Below are positions 23,190-36,800 of a DNA stretch of 64,000 nt, piece by piece. Position numbers and translations under genes: made by a program. The notes under the pieces were generated by a model, which worked only from the letters and a program-made list of their open reading frames with translations, ran no database searches and was not told where the DNA came from. Each line of letters opens with the position of its first letter. The first letter of the stretch is position 1. The DNA lies in contig JAGVSM010000217.1 of the NCBI GenBank assembly GCA_022494885.1, positions 372,001 through 436,000 on the forward strand, in the 5' to 3' direction. This DNA comes from Micrasema longulum (taxonomy: Eukaryota; Arthropoda; Insecta; Trichoptera; Brachycentridae).

Positions 23190-24165
23190 TGGTGGCCTCT
23201 GGTGTAATGGCTAAGATGCTTGACTCACAAATAGAAGGTTCTTGGTTTGATGACATGACTTCCTTCAAAAACTTAGGTATTATCATACATAACCATTTAG
23301 AGTGGCACGATCAGGTTAGCAAAGTTAGTCGCAAACTTCATAGCAGTTTGCGCTCACTTAAAGGTTGCAGAATTTCTTGCCAATCAATGTTAAGCAGGCA
23401 TTAGTCCGAAGCTTACTTCTCCCACTCCTTGCAGATGTCTGTTACCCAGATGCTGATTCTGAACGGTTTGATAGGTTGTAACGATTGCAGAATGTTCGTA
23501 TATGTTACATCTTTGACCTTCCAAAATTTGACCACATTATCGAACACCACACACAACTACATTGGCTCAGTATCAGGCATAGACATTCACATTCTATCAC
23601 TTCTTCACAATAATTTGAGAAAGCTCTTCCAACCTCTATTACAACACGGACTATCTCTTCGCTCTAGTAACGAGAGTATCCTTTTTATACCCTTTCATCG
23701 CTCTAATTTCTTGCCTCTTTCACAGTAGCTCGATTGTGGAATAATCTACCCACTAATGTTAGAGATGCCCTTCTTTATTTGCATTTAAATCAAGATTGAA
23801 ATGTGACTATCTAAATGTTTGAGTTGTTCCTTTCTCCTTCTTTCCTTCCCTCCTCCTCTCCTCTCTTCATAGCTTAGTGTAAGATTTAGTATAAAATTTT
23901 AGGATTCAGTATAATTCCTTAGAATATGTCTTTGTACTTGTAATTTTCTCAAACTGAACGGTTTGGGTAGGTAGAAAGAAATTGTCTTAAGGCAATATGC
24001 CCGCCCTTTTATGTATGTAAAGTGTACATGTATATAAAGTGTATATGTATATAAAGTGTATATGTATATAAAGTGTATATGTATATAAAGTGTTAAATAA
24101 ATAAATAAATTCCTGGTAAAAACACAAAGATTAAATGAGATTTTTCTCAGGCCTGGGTGTTCTGT
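23190..24165 (+). mobile_element. SINE family B split by a LINE inserted at 23251-24111
   Basis: 23190-23250 is the tRNA-like head (GTGGCCTCTGGTGTAATGGC ... GGTTTGAT). 24112-24165 carries the continuing body (TCCTGGTAAAAACACAAAG ... GGCCTGGGTGTTCTGT). The inserted 23251-24111 segment encodes, with frameshifts, LGIIIHNHLEWHDQVSKVSR and further RT C-terminal text, then a minisatellite and a TAAATAAATAAAT tail. The two SINE halves join correctly only if the LINE is removed. Confidence 0.8.
24011..24093 (+). repeat. 17-bp minisatellite
   Basis: About five copies of GTATATGTATATAAAGT sit immediately upstream of the TAAA tail of the inserted LINE, so they belong to that LINE's 3' end. Confidence 0.9.
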
Positions 24166-25141
24166 ATCGAGTCTTCTGACCGTCGTGGTATATTTTTTTT
24201 ACAAATGGTGTGATATAAATACCACTCAGTGATGAATTCAATATTATTATCTGGTAATTAATTTAATATCTGGTCAATTTCATACTCACTGTTCTGATGA
24301 TGTTTGAACTTTGTAAAATGTGTTGCTGACACGCGCACCTGCAAGAAGAGTCTGAAAAACACTAGTGAAAAAAACGCTGATACCTATACCGGGCCTAACC
24401 CGGCTTACAGTGGTCTGTCAAGCAGCAGCCACTTTCGGATAGGTCCAGACGGGGCAAAGATCTGGTCTGCAAGGTGAAGCTTCTGACAATTCTTGATTGG
24501 AGCCAGAGAGTAGTGGATGATGAAGCCGAAGAATTAAAATATTTGATTTGACTAGTTGTTTGACCATGTTTATTGAGAAAAGTTGCGTTTTGCAAATTAC
24601 AATAAATGTGTGTTTTTTAATTTATTCAGTTTCATAAAAAATGGGAGACACTATTTTGACAGCTATAACTGGCATAACTTCCAATCAATATATCGACGTT
24701 ATGCCAGCAATATCTGCTAAGGGGAGCAAACCCTTTAGATGCCTGAAAATTAGTAATTTTTAATGATTTTTTTTAAAGGTGATAAAATAAATCATTTAAA
24801 CATTTCAAGGTTATTTTATTACAGCTCTGAAATACAAGGAATCATTTTTTACTTATTTTTATAATACAAAATGGCGGCGTTATAAGATATTCCTTCAGGT
24901 GTCTTTTGTGTGACATTCTTTTTCTTCTTCGTTTTTTAATGGCCTTTTCACCTCTCAACTCGGGTGTTCTGGCCAGTGTCGAGTTTTTTTTTTCTTTTTT
25001 ACATATTTACACATGTGTTTGTAATATAATATATACAAGTTAGTGAGTTAGTATTTAATATAATATATATATAATAATATAACATATTTACAGCTTAACA
25101 CCATTTATAACTAGATATTTACATAGGATTTTAAATACACG
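24166..25141. other. Non-coding between LINE copies
   Basis: No gene. 24920-24990 resembles 18745-18825 (pyrimidine tract, then TTCACCTCTCAACT...GTTCTGGCCAGTGTCGAG), a short dispersed repeat. 25010-25090 is an AT-rich simple region. Confidence 0.4.
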
Positions 25142-28100
25142 TTTATTGGGTGGGGACAGGAAATAAACAATATTGTTACATATTATTACACAAATTTAAA
25201 ACTTTTAATCCAAAAAAACATGATTTAGATCTTCCTCCTCAAGCTGACATTCGCACATGGAGAGTCCCGGACATGGATTCTGAACAGGTAAAAACCATTA
25301 CAACAGTGTCCAATACACATTCTGCATATGGAAGACGTCTCAAATTTGTTCAGAATCACTTTGGAAAACCAAGGCTTTTCTGTTTCAATTGGAAAAGATG
25401 TCTTCCCTTGGCTTGGGATGAGGCTACCCAATATTCTTGCCATATGCGAAGTTGCTTCTCCTTTGTCATAACGAGGAGATCACCTAGTGGTAGGAAATTA
25501 CTAAAGGCAGGATCCTCGGAATGGACCGCCTCCTTTGCCAACTCGTCCACCCTCTCGTTACCGAGAATACCACAATGGCTAGGGATCCAAGACATAAAAA
25601 TGCTTTTATTGGATGCCTCTGATCAAGAAAGAAGAAATCGAGTTTCCACGCAGAGTTCGTCCACTGGATAAGAGGGTGGGGGGGGGATTTGATTTTTTTG
25701 TAAGGCACTCAGGGAATCCTACAGGATGAGAAACTTACTATATTGTGAGCTTAAGGCGTATTTGACAGCTTCTCGGATTTGCGATACATTCCGCTGTAAA
25801 TACGGATGCATTGTTGTGCAATTTGTACAATTTTTGAAAGTCGTCGTCTTCACAATATATGGCCGCACCCGTGTGGGTTGGCAAATCTGACCGAGATCCA
25901 TCAGTGTAGATAATTCTCCAACCTATCCGTCTTGACGACCGAATACGGTTGAATGTACACCGGGGCTGTAGGTGGCTTTCAACTCCAAATGTGAGTTCAA
26001 TATTTGGGCGTATATAGAAACTTTAAATGGAAAACGATAAAGGGGAAGAAGGTCTTTAGGGTCAATGTTAAATTCAAAAGATTTGTAAAAATTAAAGCTG
26101 TTGATAAGTAAAGGGAGCGGTTTATGGGACCAGAAAGATGATGACGTAGCACTGTCAGAGAGGGATTTTACTTTTTCGAGGAGCAGGTTACTCTTTTGGA
26201 CGGAGCATTTTTGAAAAAACCTATCCGCCAAATATTGTCTTCTCATTCCGAGTGGGGCATCAGAGGCCTCTACCTGTACAGCGTTAATTGGAGAGGACTT
26301 CATTGCTCCGATGACTAGTCTCAGACTTTGGGATTGGATCTGGTCGAGTCTTTGGAGATTCTTTTTTGAACATGGTTCTAAAAGGAATGAGGCATAATCG
26401 AGATGGCTCCGGATATACGAAGTATAAAAAAGTCTCTGTATAAAAGGGTGGCTGCCCCACCATACTCGCGAGACTGCTCTTAACGTATTCAATCCAGCTT
26501 GACACTTGTTTACTATATGATTTATGTATGAGTTCCATGTAAGATGAGTGTCCAGAATTACTCCCAAGAACTTAATCTAGGTTGTAAAAGGGACTATCTC
26601 ATCTTCGTGCTGAATTTTTATGGTTGGGATTTTTCGCTGTCTACAGAAGGTTATGGCATTACTTTTACCAGCCGACAGGTCTAAGCCATGACCCACTAAT
26701 CAATTTCTGATATTTCTCATACCTAAATTTCGTACATTTTCCAGATTCTTTGGGTCCTTCTCATATGCATACATGAAGAAGTCGTCCGCGTACTGAAGCA
26801 AACTTGTCTCTGAGGGAACAATTCCGCTGATGTCATGCGTATAGATATTGAAGAGAATCGGGCTCAGGACAGAACCCTGAAGTAGTCCCTTGCTCAACTC
26901 TCTTTCCGCCACAGCATGACCGCGAACACTGATGTCTACCTTTGTGGAGAGAATCAAGTTTGCTATAAAAGAAGTGAGCTTTTGTGGGATTCCAATTCGT
27001 AGCATTTTAGCTTCCAGAATATGTATAATAACATTATCATGTGCTCCACTTACGTCCAGACAGACACTGATTAGGAATTCTTTATCTTTCAGAGCGGCTC
27101 TGATATCGGATCTCAGAACCGATACGCTTTCAATAGTGCTCTTTCTTTTCCTAAATCCAAATTGAGGCTAGGAGAATTTTCGAGCTCGCCATAAACTAGT
27201 CCAAGCGTTGTCTCACCATATGTTCCGCAACTTTTAACAGTGTGGAAGATAGGGGTATGGGGCGGTAGAAAGTACCAAAATTTGGGTCTTTTTTAGGTTT
27301 AAGAAATAGGAATGAAAGATTGGGTTTCCCATGAAGGGGGAATGTTGATCAGTGATAGGATGTAGGAGAGGGTAGGATCACTGTTATGTTGAATGAAACT
27401 ATATAGGGTACCGTCAATCCCTGGAGCTGAGTCCTTAAGCCGTGTCAGAACAGTCTTTAGTTCATCTGAACTAAAGCTATGATCCAACCAGCCTCTATCT
27501 GTAAACTGGTACCAATAGGGAGACTCATTCCAGTTATTAGCAGTCTACGGGGCTAACATGTTGGCGAACTCCTCAACCCACTCAAGAGACTCAGGATGTC
27601 TCACAGGTGGAGTGAAAGAACCTCTAAATCTACGTATTGTGCTCCAAACGGTCGAGATTGGCACGTCTCGTGATAAAGAGCAACAAAAGTTTTTCCATCC
27701 TTCCCTTTTCTTGTTTCTTAACAGGCGTTTTGTTTTGGCTTCTGCTTGTTTGAAAATCAATAGATTTTTCAGACTCATGTTTAAAGAGTAGACTTTGGCT
27801 AGTCTTTTCCTCTTCAAGACTGCCTCTGCACATTCGCTATCCCACCATGGGGCGGGAAGAGGTTTACTTCTATTATTTCCTTGCTTTATAGGGACATGTC
27901 TGTCTGCTGCTTCGACGATGTATGATGATAATGCTTCATAGCATTTCATTACATTTTCTTTCGTCGGAATGGGCAGCTCGTTCACTTTGAGTTCAATGTC
28001 ATCAGAGAAGTCCTTCCACTTAACTCTTTCCGTAATGTATCTCGGTCTTCGCCTTCCACCAGGGGATAGGCCACTTTGGCAATGTCTATAGCTGAACATG

Positions 28101-28290
28101 ATGTCGACCAAGCGCTGGAGATCGATAAATCTACAGCACTGGGTCGATGGTGTAGGAGTTGGAGACAAGTTGGGGAACCATCATTAAGAACACACATGTT
28201 CACCTCATCTAAAAGATCAATAATGTCTCTTCCTATTCTGTCGCATGTCGGAGCACCCCACAGGGGGTGATGAGCATTAAAATCCCCAAG
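25142..28290 (-). mobile_element. LINE ORF2 remnant: endonuclease end, RT and RNase H
   Basis: Reading from 28290 leftward on the minus strand: endonuclease end with WGAPTCDRIGRDI and LSISSAWSTSC, then the linker APWWDSECAEAVLKRKR. At 27487 comes FSSDELKTVLTRLKDSAPGI, then RT with LLQGSVLSPILFNIY and the YADD catalytic box (about 26800). The thumb region starts MGVILDTHLTWNSYINHI, and an RNase H domain carries SWIPSHCGILGNERVDELA (about 25595-25540). Several frameshifts and stops show it is dead. The RNase H domain points to an I/Jockey-superfamily LINE. 27838-28290 matches 39496-39960, so both are the same family. Confidence 0.88.
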
Positions 28291-28499
28291 AACAAGGAAC
28301 GGTGGGGTAATTCTTGGAACATAGAGAGGAGCATTGATTTTGAAGGTTTATTGGATGGGGATTTTGTGTGACATTAAAAAGTGCTGCATTTGTCATTTTT
28401 TTTCTATTGATCTGAAACAAAATAAATATATGTACCTCGATTACTGACATATGCGCCACTGATTATCCTCTCTCACTGGTCCGCAGATTCTTTGAGTAC

Positions 28500-29490
28500 T
28501 TTCTGTTCAAAAGTGTCCAGCAATTAAGCTATCTTCACTGTCAGTGTTAACGCCTTATACCCATATACCAATACAGTTCGTATAATTGTTTTTCAAATGG
28601 TAATTTGTAATCTGTGGACATTACTTGATTTGAACACTGGCAGCAAAGAAAAGTATGTTGTGTTGGCTGCTGTGAGTCTTTTTCTGATTTCTGCTGGATC
28701 CTCATTGTTCTCTGTTATACTGGAGCTCAGGTTGGTGAATTGCTCGACCACTTTGAAGGAGTTATTATCTTTATATTGGAAACTGCTTCTTGCTCTTGCG
28801 ATGGGTTTCTGCTCTGTCATCATTTTTGTTTTTTCAAAATTGATTTGCAGTCCTACATCCCGTGCAGCTGTGTCCAAGGGATCAAAAATCTCTTAAATGG
28901 CTGTTATTGATCTCCAGACAATGTTGATATAATCCACATATCCGACAAGTTGGCTGCTCTTATAACAAATATTGGAGCCAGTGTCCGTTAGTTCTTCGTC
29001 TATTTTGACCTTACATTTTGAGTCTGACATGGTTGATTTAACAAGTCTAATCAGTTTTGTAGGGATTGTAACAATAAATCATATAGACACTCTTGATCTT
29101 TGCTATCATATGCTTGTTTGAAGTCTATAAATAGTTGGTGTATGTCCATGTCAAACTCCCAGCATTTTGCCAAAATTTGTCCGGATACCTGCTTGATACT
29201 CTCCCAGTATATTTTCTGCGTACAAATCAATTCTTTGTTTTAATATCGTGGTTAAGATTTTGTATGCTGTGCATAGAAATGATGTGCCTCTATGGTCTGC
29301 GCATTTTAATTTATCACCTTTGTTGTGGATGGGTTTAGGCCTCTCCTCTGGTATTTTCTCTAGTGACCATATCTCTATAATCTAATTATGTAGATTCTTT
29401 AGGTACTCGTTTCAATATTTGAACAACCCGGCAGGTAGATTATCTTTACCAGGTGCTTTATTGTTTTTGAGTCTCTTTAGTGCCATTTTT
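28500..29490 (-). mobile_element. RTE-like reverse transcriptase fragment, decayed
   Basis: Minus-strand text includes HNKGDKLKCADHRGTSFLCT, YKILTTILKQRIDLYAENIL and GEYQAGIRTNFG (RT fingers). Then comes GYVDYINIV (degenerate YADD), and at 28877 DVGLQINFEKTKMM and VVEQFTNLSSSITENN. Order and motifs match RTE-type LINE RTs. It has stops and frameshifts throughout. Confidence 0.82.
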
Positions 29491-30838
29491 ATTTAAAAAA
29501 TTACATTACTTTGCAAATTTTTAAAGATATTTTTGAAAGACAATCTGTTTTTATTTTTAAAAATCTGACTTGGGTGACTTCTGCTATAGGAGTTTGAAGT
29601 CTGGTTAGCCAATCACACGAGGAAAGGGGATAAAGTTTTGAAAATAAAGACAAGGTGATTTATTAATATTTTAATATAAATATACATAGCCAGAATTTAT
29701 AATTTTTTTTAATTGCCATGTTGAAAGAGTTATCTTATAATGTTCTAAGGAAATACTAAGATATTTTCTTACATGTATTATTCAGAACTTATAAAATTGT
29801 GACACTAAAAAACAAGTATTTCCAGCCAGCCATTTTTGAGATTTCCAGTTCATATTAGTCACTTATGTTGTTTTACATTGATGTTCAGTTTAAAGATAGC
29901 CATCTCCTTTATTTCTGCTAAGAAAAAAATTAAAAAGCAATAGAAATTCATATGGTTATATTGATCGCTCATACAAAACATCGATTTACTCATTTTGACT
30001 TACAATGGAGACGGCTTTTTTTTAGAATCACAATTTATTCAAAAATGTTATCTTTGTGTACAACTCTGGTATATGTGGATTGTTGTAAACATAAAGAAGG
30101 TACATTTTGTCATCAGTTAATCGAGGTTTCTGTACTTCTAGTCACCTATCTTAATAAAAAATACTATAATAATATTCCACCATTATTAAATATGCCTTGA
30201 ATATCCAAATAAATTAAAAAATATAGCACAAAACACTTGTGTCGGAATCCCTCTAAATGTACTGGGCATATTTTAAAAGCAATAAAGGTACGAGTACAAA
30301 TATTACCTAAACAAAACTTTTGGAGTAAAGGGAATGTAATTTGGTATTCATTTTCAAATCTTTTTGTTATATTTCAGACTCATTTTTACAATATAGAACA
30401 TACAACCATTGGAAAATCAATTTTAATCAAGGCGCATAATTTAAATAAAGAATTTCCCAAAAGCAGGTTTTGTTTTCTTTCTATTCAGAGTCACAATTAA
30501 AAATCATTCAAAAATGGAAGATGAATGGCGAACATTATTCGAACAACTCGATTGTGAAATTGAACAATATGATTATGTAATTTAATGAATTAATGGTGTA
30601 ATCTTAGAACTATAGAACAGTTTTCTGAATTATTAAAAACATATTATCTATAAGTATTCTAATTAATAAAACGACAACATATACCTTAAACATTAAATTT
30701 GAAAAAAAAAATTTAAGGAAAAACACAAGCATTAATAAAACACTTAACATATGTAATAATAGAACAGTCCAACAATACTCGACCAAGATTTAGTCTTGTC
30801 GGTTGTGTTGCGACATCTATTCAATGTAATGAAATGAA
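29491..30838. other. Intergenic, left of UBR7 stop
   Basis: No recognised gene. A plus-strand open frame at 30237-30500 and a short ATG frame at 30514-30585 (starting MEDEWRTLFEQLDCEIEQYD) lie here and are discussed as findings. The UBR7 3' UTR must lie just left of 30839 on the minus strand. Confidence 0.35.
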
Positions 30839-33800
30839 TTATTGACAGAAATAAACACCATCAGGTTCCCTTTTAGGTTTCATACCAGCGAAAAATCCCT
30901 TAATGTCTTCTTCTTTGACTACTTCTTTCTTATCCTTGAACGTCTTTAAGAAGTCTAAAAGTTTGTCTTTCATTTTGTTGTATTCTGTAATAGCGTTAAT
31001 TTGCTGAACATGACCAAGAGAAGACAAGGCCTCCATACCCTTCTCATACTGAGATGATGATGCTTCTGTTTTGATCTTTCCCAAATCTTCATAAGCACTT
31101 ACAGTGTCCTCCATATCTAACAGAAATGAAACCTTATAATCGCTATACGTATTTAAACAAGAAGAGCACGAGCACAGTTTAGAGCGCCAATCGGAAGGCC
31201 AAAATACAGCACCTCGACGCCTGATTCGCTGACAGGTCACAGGCTTAATACAGACCTCAGCAGATACTTCTTGCTTTATTTTTTTTAAGATTCCATTTGT
31301 ACATAAGCTGTCCTCGAGTTTTCTCTTTTTATTTTCAGAAATATCACAAACTTTAGATTCTTTTGACATATTGTTGCATGTTTCAAGGTTGATATTATCT
31401 GTATTATTTTCCGGTGGAGCAATATCACTAGTAGTAGCATTAACTACATCTTCATTGTTAGATTTCTTTAATCCTGATTCATTGGAAACTTTTGTTGGCT
31501 CTATTGTGTGCAACTGGATATCGATTACAGCATTTTCTACAGACTTTTCAACTAATTCTTTAGTTTGATCATGATTGACTTCTTGATCTTTAGACAGTAA
31601 ATCTGCAACATCATTTTCAGTGACAGTTACATTTTCAGATGAAGATAAATCATTAAGATTATCAGATTTCTGATTTTCATTATTGCATTCTTCAGTTAAA
31701 TTTTCAGATGAAGGTAAATTATTAAGATTATCAGATTTCTGGTTTTCATTCATTTCATTATTGCATTCTTCAGTTAAATTTTCAGATGAAGGTAAATCAT
31801 TAAGATTATCAGATTTCTGGTTTTCACTAATTTCACTATTACATTCTTCAGTTAAATTTTCAGATGAAGGTAAATCATTAAGATTATCAGATTTCTGGTT
31901 TTCACTAATTTCACTATTACATTCTTCAGTTAAATTTTCAGATGAAGGTAAATCATTAAGATTATCAGATTTCTGGTTTTCATTAATTTCATTATTGCAT
32001 TCTTCAGTTAAATTTTTAGATAAAGGTAAATCATTAAGATTATCAGATTTCTGGTTTTCACTAATTTCACTATTACATTCTTCAGTTAAATTTTCAGATG
32101 AAGGTAAATCATTAAGATTATCAGATTTCTGATTTTCGTTAGTTTCATTACTGCATTCTTCAGTTAAATTTTCAGACGAAGGTAAATCATTAAGATTATT
32201 AGAATTCTGATTTTCATTCATCTCATTGCATTCTTCCATAGATTCCATTGGTCGAGATATAAGATTAGCAACGGATACCAAATTTTCAACATCATTCCTG
32301 GGTTCGGATTTACCAGACGAATCAATTTCTGGAATCATGTCTACATCTGTCGACTTCAGGTGAAGTTTACTTGTAGAATCATCTTCAATAATACCAGCAT
32401 TAGGAAGTGGTTTAATTGCGGAATGTAAGTTTTTAATAATATCAATATTTGTAGAGTCAATAATTGTTGGGTTAATATCTCCAATAGTATTTAAACTATT
32501 TGTAGCATCAGAAAGAGTTTCAATTGTATAAATTGAATCTACTTTTTCAACGGTGTTTATATTACTAGCATCCAAAAGAGATGCTGTTGGGGAAATAATG
32601 TCTTTATTAGTATGTGCATTCATAGCATCAGTTGCAATTGCAGAATCATCATTTGTAGTATCAGAAAGTGGTTTAATTTTAGAAATATCTTCATTTGTAG
32701 CATCAGGAGTAAGCTCAACAGAATTACTTTCATCAATGGAACCAACTTCTGGAGTTTTAGAAAGAGATTGGATTAAAATATTGTTCTCTTCGCTTCTTAC
32801 TATATCAGTAGGAGGTTTAGTAAGTGAATTTACTTCTTCTGTAACCATATCTGTAGCTCCAGGTAGAGGGGTATCAGACAAGTTCTTATCTTCAAAAGCT
32901 GTAGAATCTGTATGCTCTGGATTAGATGTAGCATCTTTTATAGGAATTGGGGCATGCATAGCACTTTCTTCCATTATAATATCTTTGAGATGAGCAGGTT
33001 CGGCAACGGAATTGCGTTTTGAATCAGTGGGTTCTGTAATACAATTATCAACATAGGGTAAACTGTTCTCAATATCTTTATTTTTCTCATTATTTCCTTT
33101 AGATCCTGCTTCAGGTTCATGTAAACTCCCGGTAGAATTGTTACTAATTGCAACTAAATCAAAATTTGACACTGAAATTATACCTGAAATTGCATCAGAT
33201 TTAAGAATTTCAGAGGATTTTGTGTCATCAATTGAAAAATTATTTTTTGTGTCCACTGCGGATACTAAATTTTCATTGTTTTCATCAATAGTAGGAAGAG
33301 ATTCATTGGTAACAAAAGTTTCAAGAGATGCATCTTCACTACTTTTGTTTTCCAATGTGTTAGATACCTCTTCCATATTTACTTCTAAGGCTGTTTCCGC
33401 AGTAGTACATTCTTTATCAACACCATCTTTTATTTCATGGGTACTAAGGCCTTCAAATTCCATCGGTTCAAATTGAGTCAGGAGATTTTTAGTGTCGGAG
33501 ATTAGGTTTACTTCAGTAGAATCATAATTGTCCTCAGATTGATTTAGTTCTTTAGTATCTGGTTTCTCAGTATTTTCTTTACTCTCATTAAATACTTCTA
33601 TTGTTTTAACTTCTTTTGGTGATGTATTTACAGAATCTTCATTTAAAACGGTACTTACTTCTTTTTCGCTATTCAAATTTGGATTAAGGTTAGAACAATT
33701 ATCATTATTAGATGTTGAAGTACTGTTGGAATCCAATAAAGAAATTGATTCAGATGCACTCTGTTCAATTGGATTGTTTAAATTATTAATTAAACCATCA

Positions 33801-36800
33801 TTTGGCATGCCAGAAATTTCATTACCAATTAATTGGTTATCTATGGATAATTTTTCAGATGGGTCAGAGATTTCTTTGGATTCATTCAGAGTTTCATTAA
33901 TATTGGCACATTCTTCTTCATTACTAGATTTATCAGTTGGTTCAACGGATTGCGGCACATTTTCTTGTAGGGGTTTTTCTGAGACAATTTCAGCTACGTC
34001 AACTTCCATACTGGTATCAACATCATTTTCTATTTCAACTAAAACCTCATAGCACAAATAGTCACCAAGGAAATCATTTTTATCCATACATGTTTGGCAA
34101 ATCATTTCTGAATATTGGTCCGGAGGGGGCAATTTAGTATCCAAGTGTCTTGAATGGAACCAGTCTTCGCAAACAATGCACTGGATCATTTCATCTTCCA
34201 CAGTATCATCAGGATCTGGATAGGGACGATGGCAGATACAGTAAAGACCAGAAAAATTCTGGTTGTATTGATTTTGGGTATTTGCCTCAAATTTAACAGC
34301 TCCGAATGAGCAGGGTTTGGAATTTAATTTGGGACCACCACAATCACACCGAAAGTTTCTTTTTGTGTAAAGTTCAATAAGTGTGTGGTTTTCATGACAA
34401 GCCAGACTGCATGCCAGGCACACTCCAGAGCGATCAGATGGATTATCAACTGACTCGGGGCAGCAGGTGAGGCAAGCATATAAGGCTTGCCTTTTCACAT
34501 AACCCTGAAATTAAATTCTTTTATAAAAATTGTTGAATTTTTTTATATTAAAAAAAATATAGTAGGTATTGCATTTCAAAAATCTATAAGGACATATCTT
34601 AAAATGTATGGTATTATTGTATGTGCATACATACATACATTCAAGTATACATTATATTTTTAATTAGATTTTTTTATGTTTATTTGAAAATATTTATAAA
34701 GGTTGTATACCTCAGGCTATGGGTATGTGAAATTTATGGTTTGCTTTTATTTAAAAAATATATTTATAAAGTAGTGTGCTTTATCTCTATTTATACATGT
34801 AAAGAAATAATAAAAAATAAATAAAAAAAGAGTAAACTTAAAGGTTTGTAAAACACTGAAAACAAAATAGGAAAATATTAAATTATGTAAAAATAGTAAA
34901 ACGATGCATGATAGGTGGTGCACAAATGTCGAAATCCGTGAGCTGTGTAAGGCTGGAGATATCCATTATCGACAAAATCAAGGGATGCTGCGTTGGCTTG
35001 GACATGCAGAGCGAATGGGCAGCAAAAGAACGGCTAAAAGGATCTACGATGCAAATGTTGATGGATACGAGGAAGACCGAGAAAGACATGGCACAATCAA
35101 GTCCATCAAATACTTGAAGATGGAGATGTCAAAAGAAGGAATAATCGGCGTGAGAAGATGTATGAATGTAGAGGAAGCAAGGTCTGTATGCAAAGATAGA
35201 GTGATGTGGTGTTCTATCCTCTCTGCCTACCCCTACAGAGAAACGGCGTGATGGTTTGTTTTTGTTAAATTGTTTCTAAATGTCATTCTGGTTGTTTCTT
35301 TATTTTAAAAAAATGTTAAAATTACACTTTTTATACAAACGAGGATTTTTGTTAAAATTTCTGCTTAATAAAATTTATCAAAATATACTTAATTCAGATT
35401 TCATTATCTTTACACGGATAAACAATATTTCACATTAAATTCCATCGCATGTTTCCAAAATTGTTTTAATTCAAAATACAATCCATCTTTTTACTGAAAA
35501 TGCGTCAGATAACAGATGGCAGACCAATTCCATTATTATACCACCTCGGAGCAGCCAGGTATAAGGATGGAACAAGTTTGTATGGTCGCTACTCCAGCTG
35601 TATACCGGGCATAACTGTATGCGATGTTTATAAGTGACAATGTTCACCATACCTTCCTTGTTTTACTGCTATGCTTTGGCACACTTTTATAACAGGCCTG
35701 CTATTCTAAGCGCTCTCCCGGCTGTAGAGAACGCTTTTACAGCGCATATTTACATACTAAATACGTATTTATTGTGTATGCAGACAATTGGTAGAATTCC
35801 ATATTTAATTTGGTAATGTATCCAAAATAAAACAAGTTTATTGGATTATAATTCTACTTTATTTTTTATAAAATATACAAAGGGTATATTGTGACGCGTT
35901 TCGTCTTGTTAGGACATTTTCAAACAAACTAACTTAAATATTTACAAAGTTTCCTTATATACTAAAAATAATTGCTATTTTATGTTTGTGGATTTCTATA
36001 CAAGCCAAAATAAGTAGAGTAATTAAAATTCAATTAGGGTATACTGAGTATATTAGAGGAATATTTTGGTTATATTGGGGAAAAACCTTCCATTATTTAA
36101 AAACATTTGTAAGGGTATGACTTTAAAATTAATATAATAATTATAAAAATATTGATTTCATTTATACAGGTTTATTTAAAAAATTACTGTTGAAACTCTA
36201 CATTGGTGTTTTACACAGGTTTCATTCATGTTTAATGTCAACTAAGGTAAAATACATTCAGATTTTATAATATTATTTCATTTTAATTTAATTTATTGGG
36301 AACATGACAAGTTTTTGTATATTTAGTAGGTATATAATAAAAAAATATTATACTCGTACATAATATGGAATAACAAATTTACAATTACAAGATTATAATT
36401 ATAAATAATTTAGTTTTTATTTTTGAAAATATTAAGTAAAGGTGAATTAACTAGGTTCAACTGTTCATTTATAAGTACATTAGCAGGGTTATTGTCATTT
36501 TTTATTATTTCTAGCTGTTCTAACAGATTGAGTCTATAGCCTTTATTTTCTATATGTAATGGTTCAGGTTTGTTTTTGTTTGTTAAATTTGAAAATGTCC
36601 CAACAAGACGAAACGCGTCACAATATACCCTTTGTATATTTTATAAAAAATAAAGTAGAATTATAATCCAATAAACTTGTTTTATTTTGGATACATAACC
36701 AAAATAAAATACTAAATACGAACTACAAAAGCGTTTTCTACGGCCGCGAGAGCATTCGGAATAGCAGCCTAGGTTAAAAATAAAAGCTAATAATATTATG

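Noticed and set aside
31371..34137. Several plus-strand open frames of 65-149 codons
   Set aside because: They are antisense shadows of the UBR7 exon; their repetitive sequence simply mirrors the 78-bp repeat.
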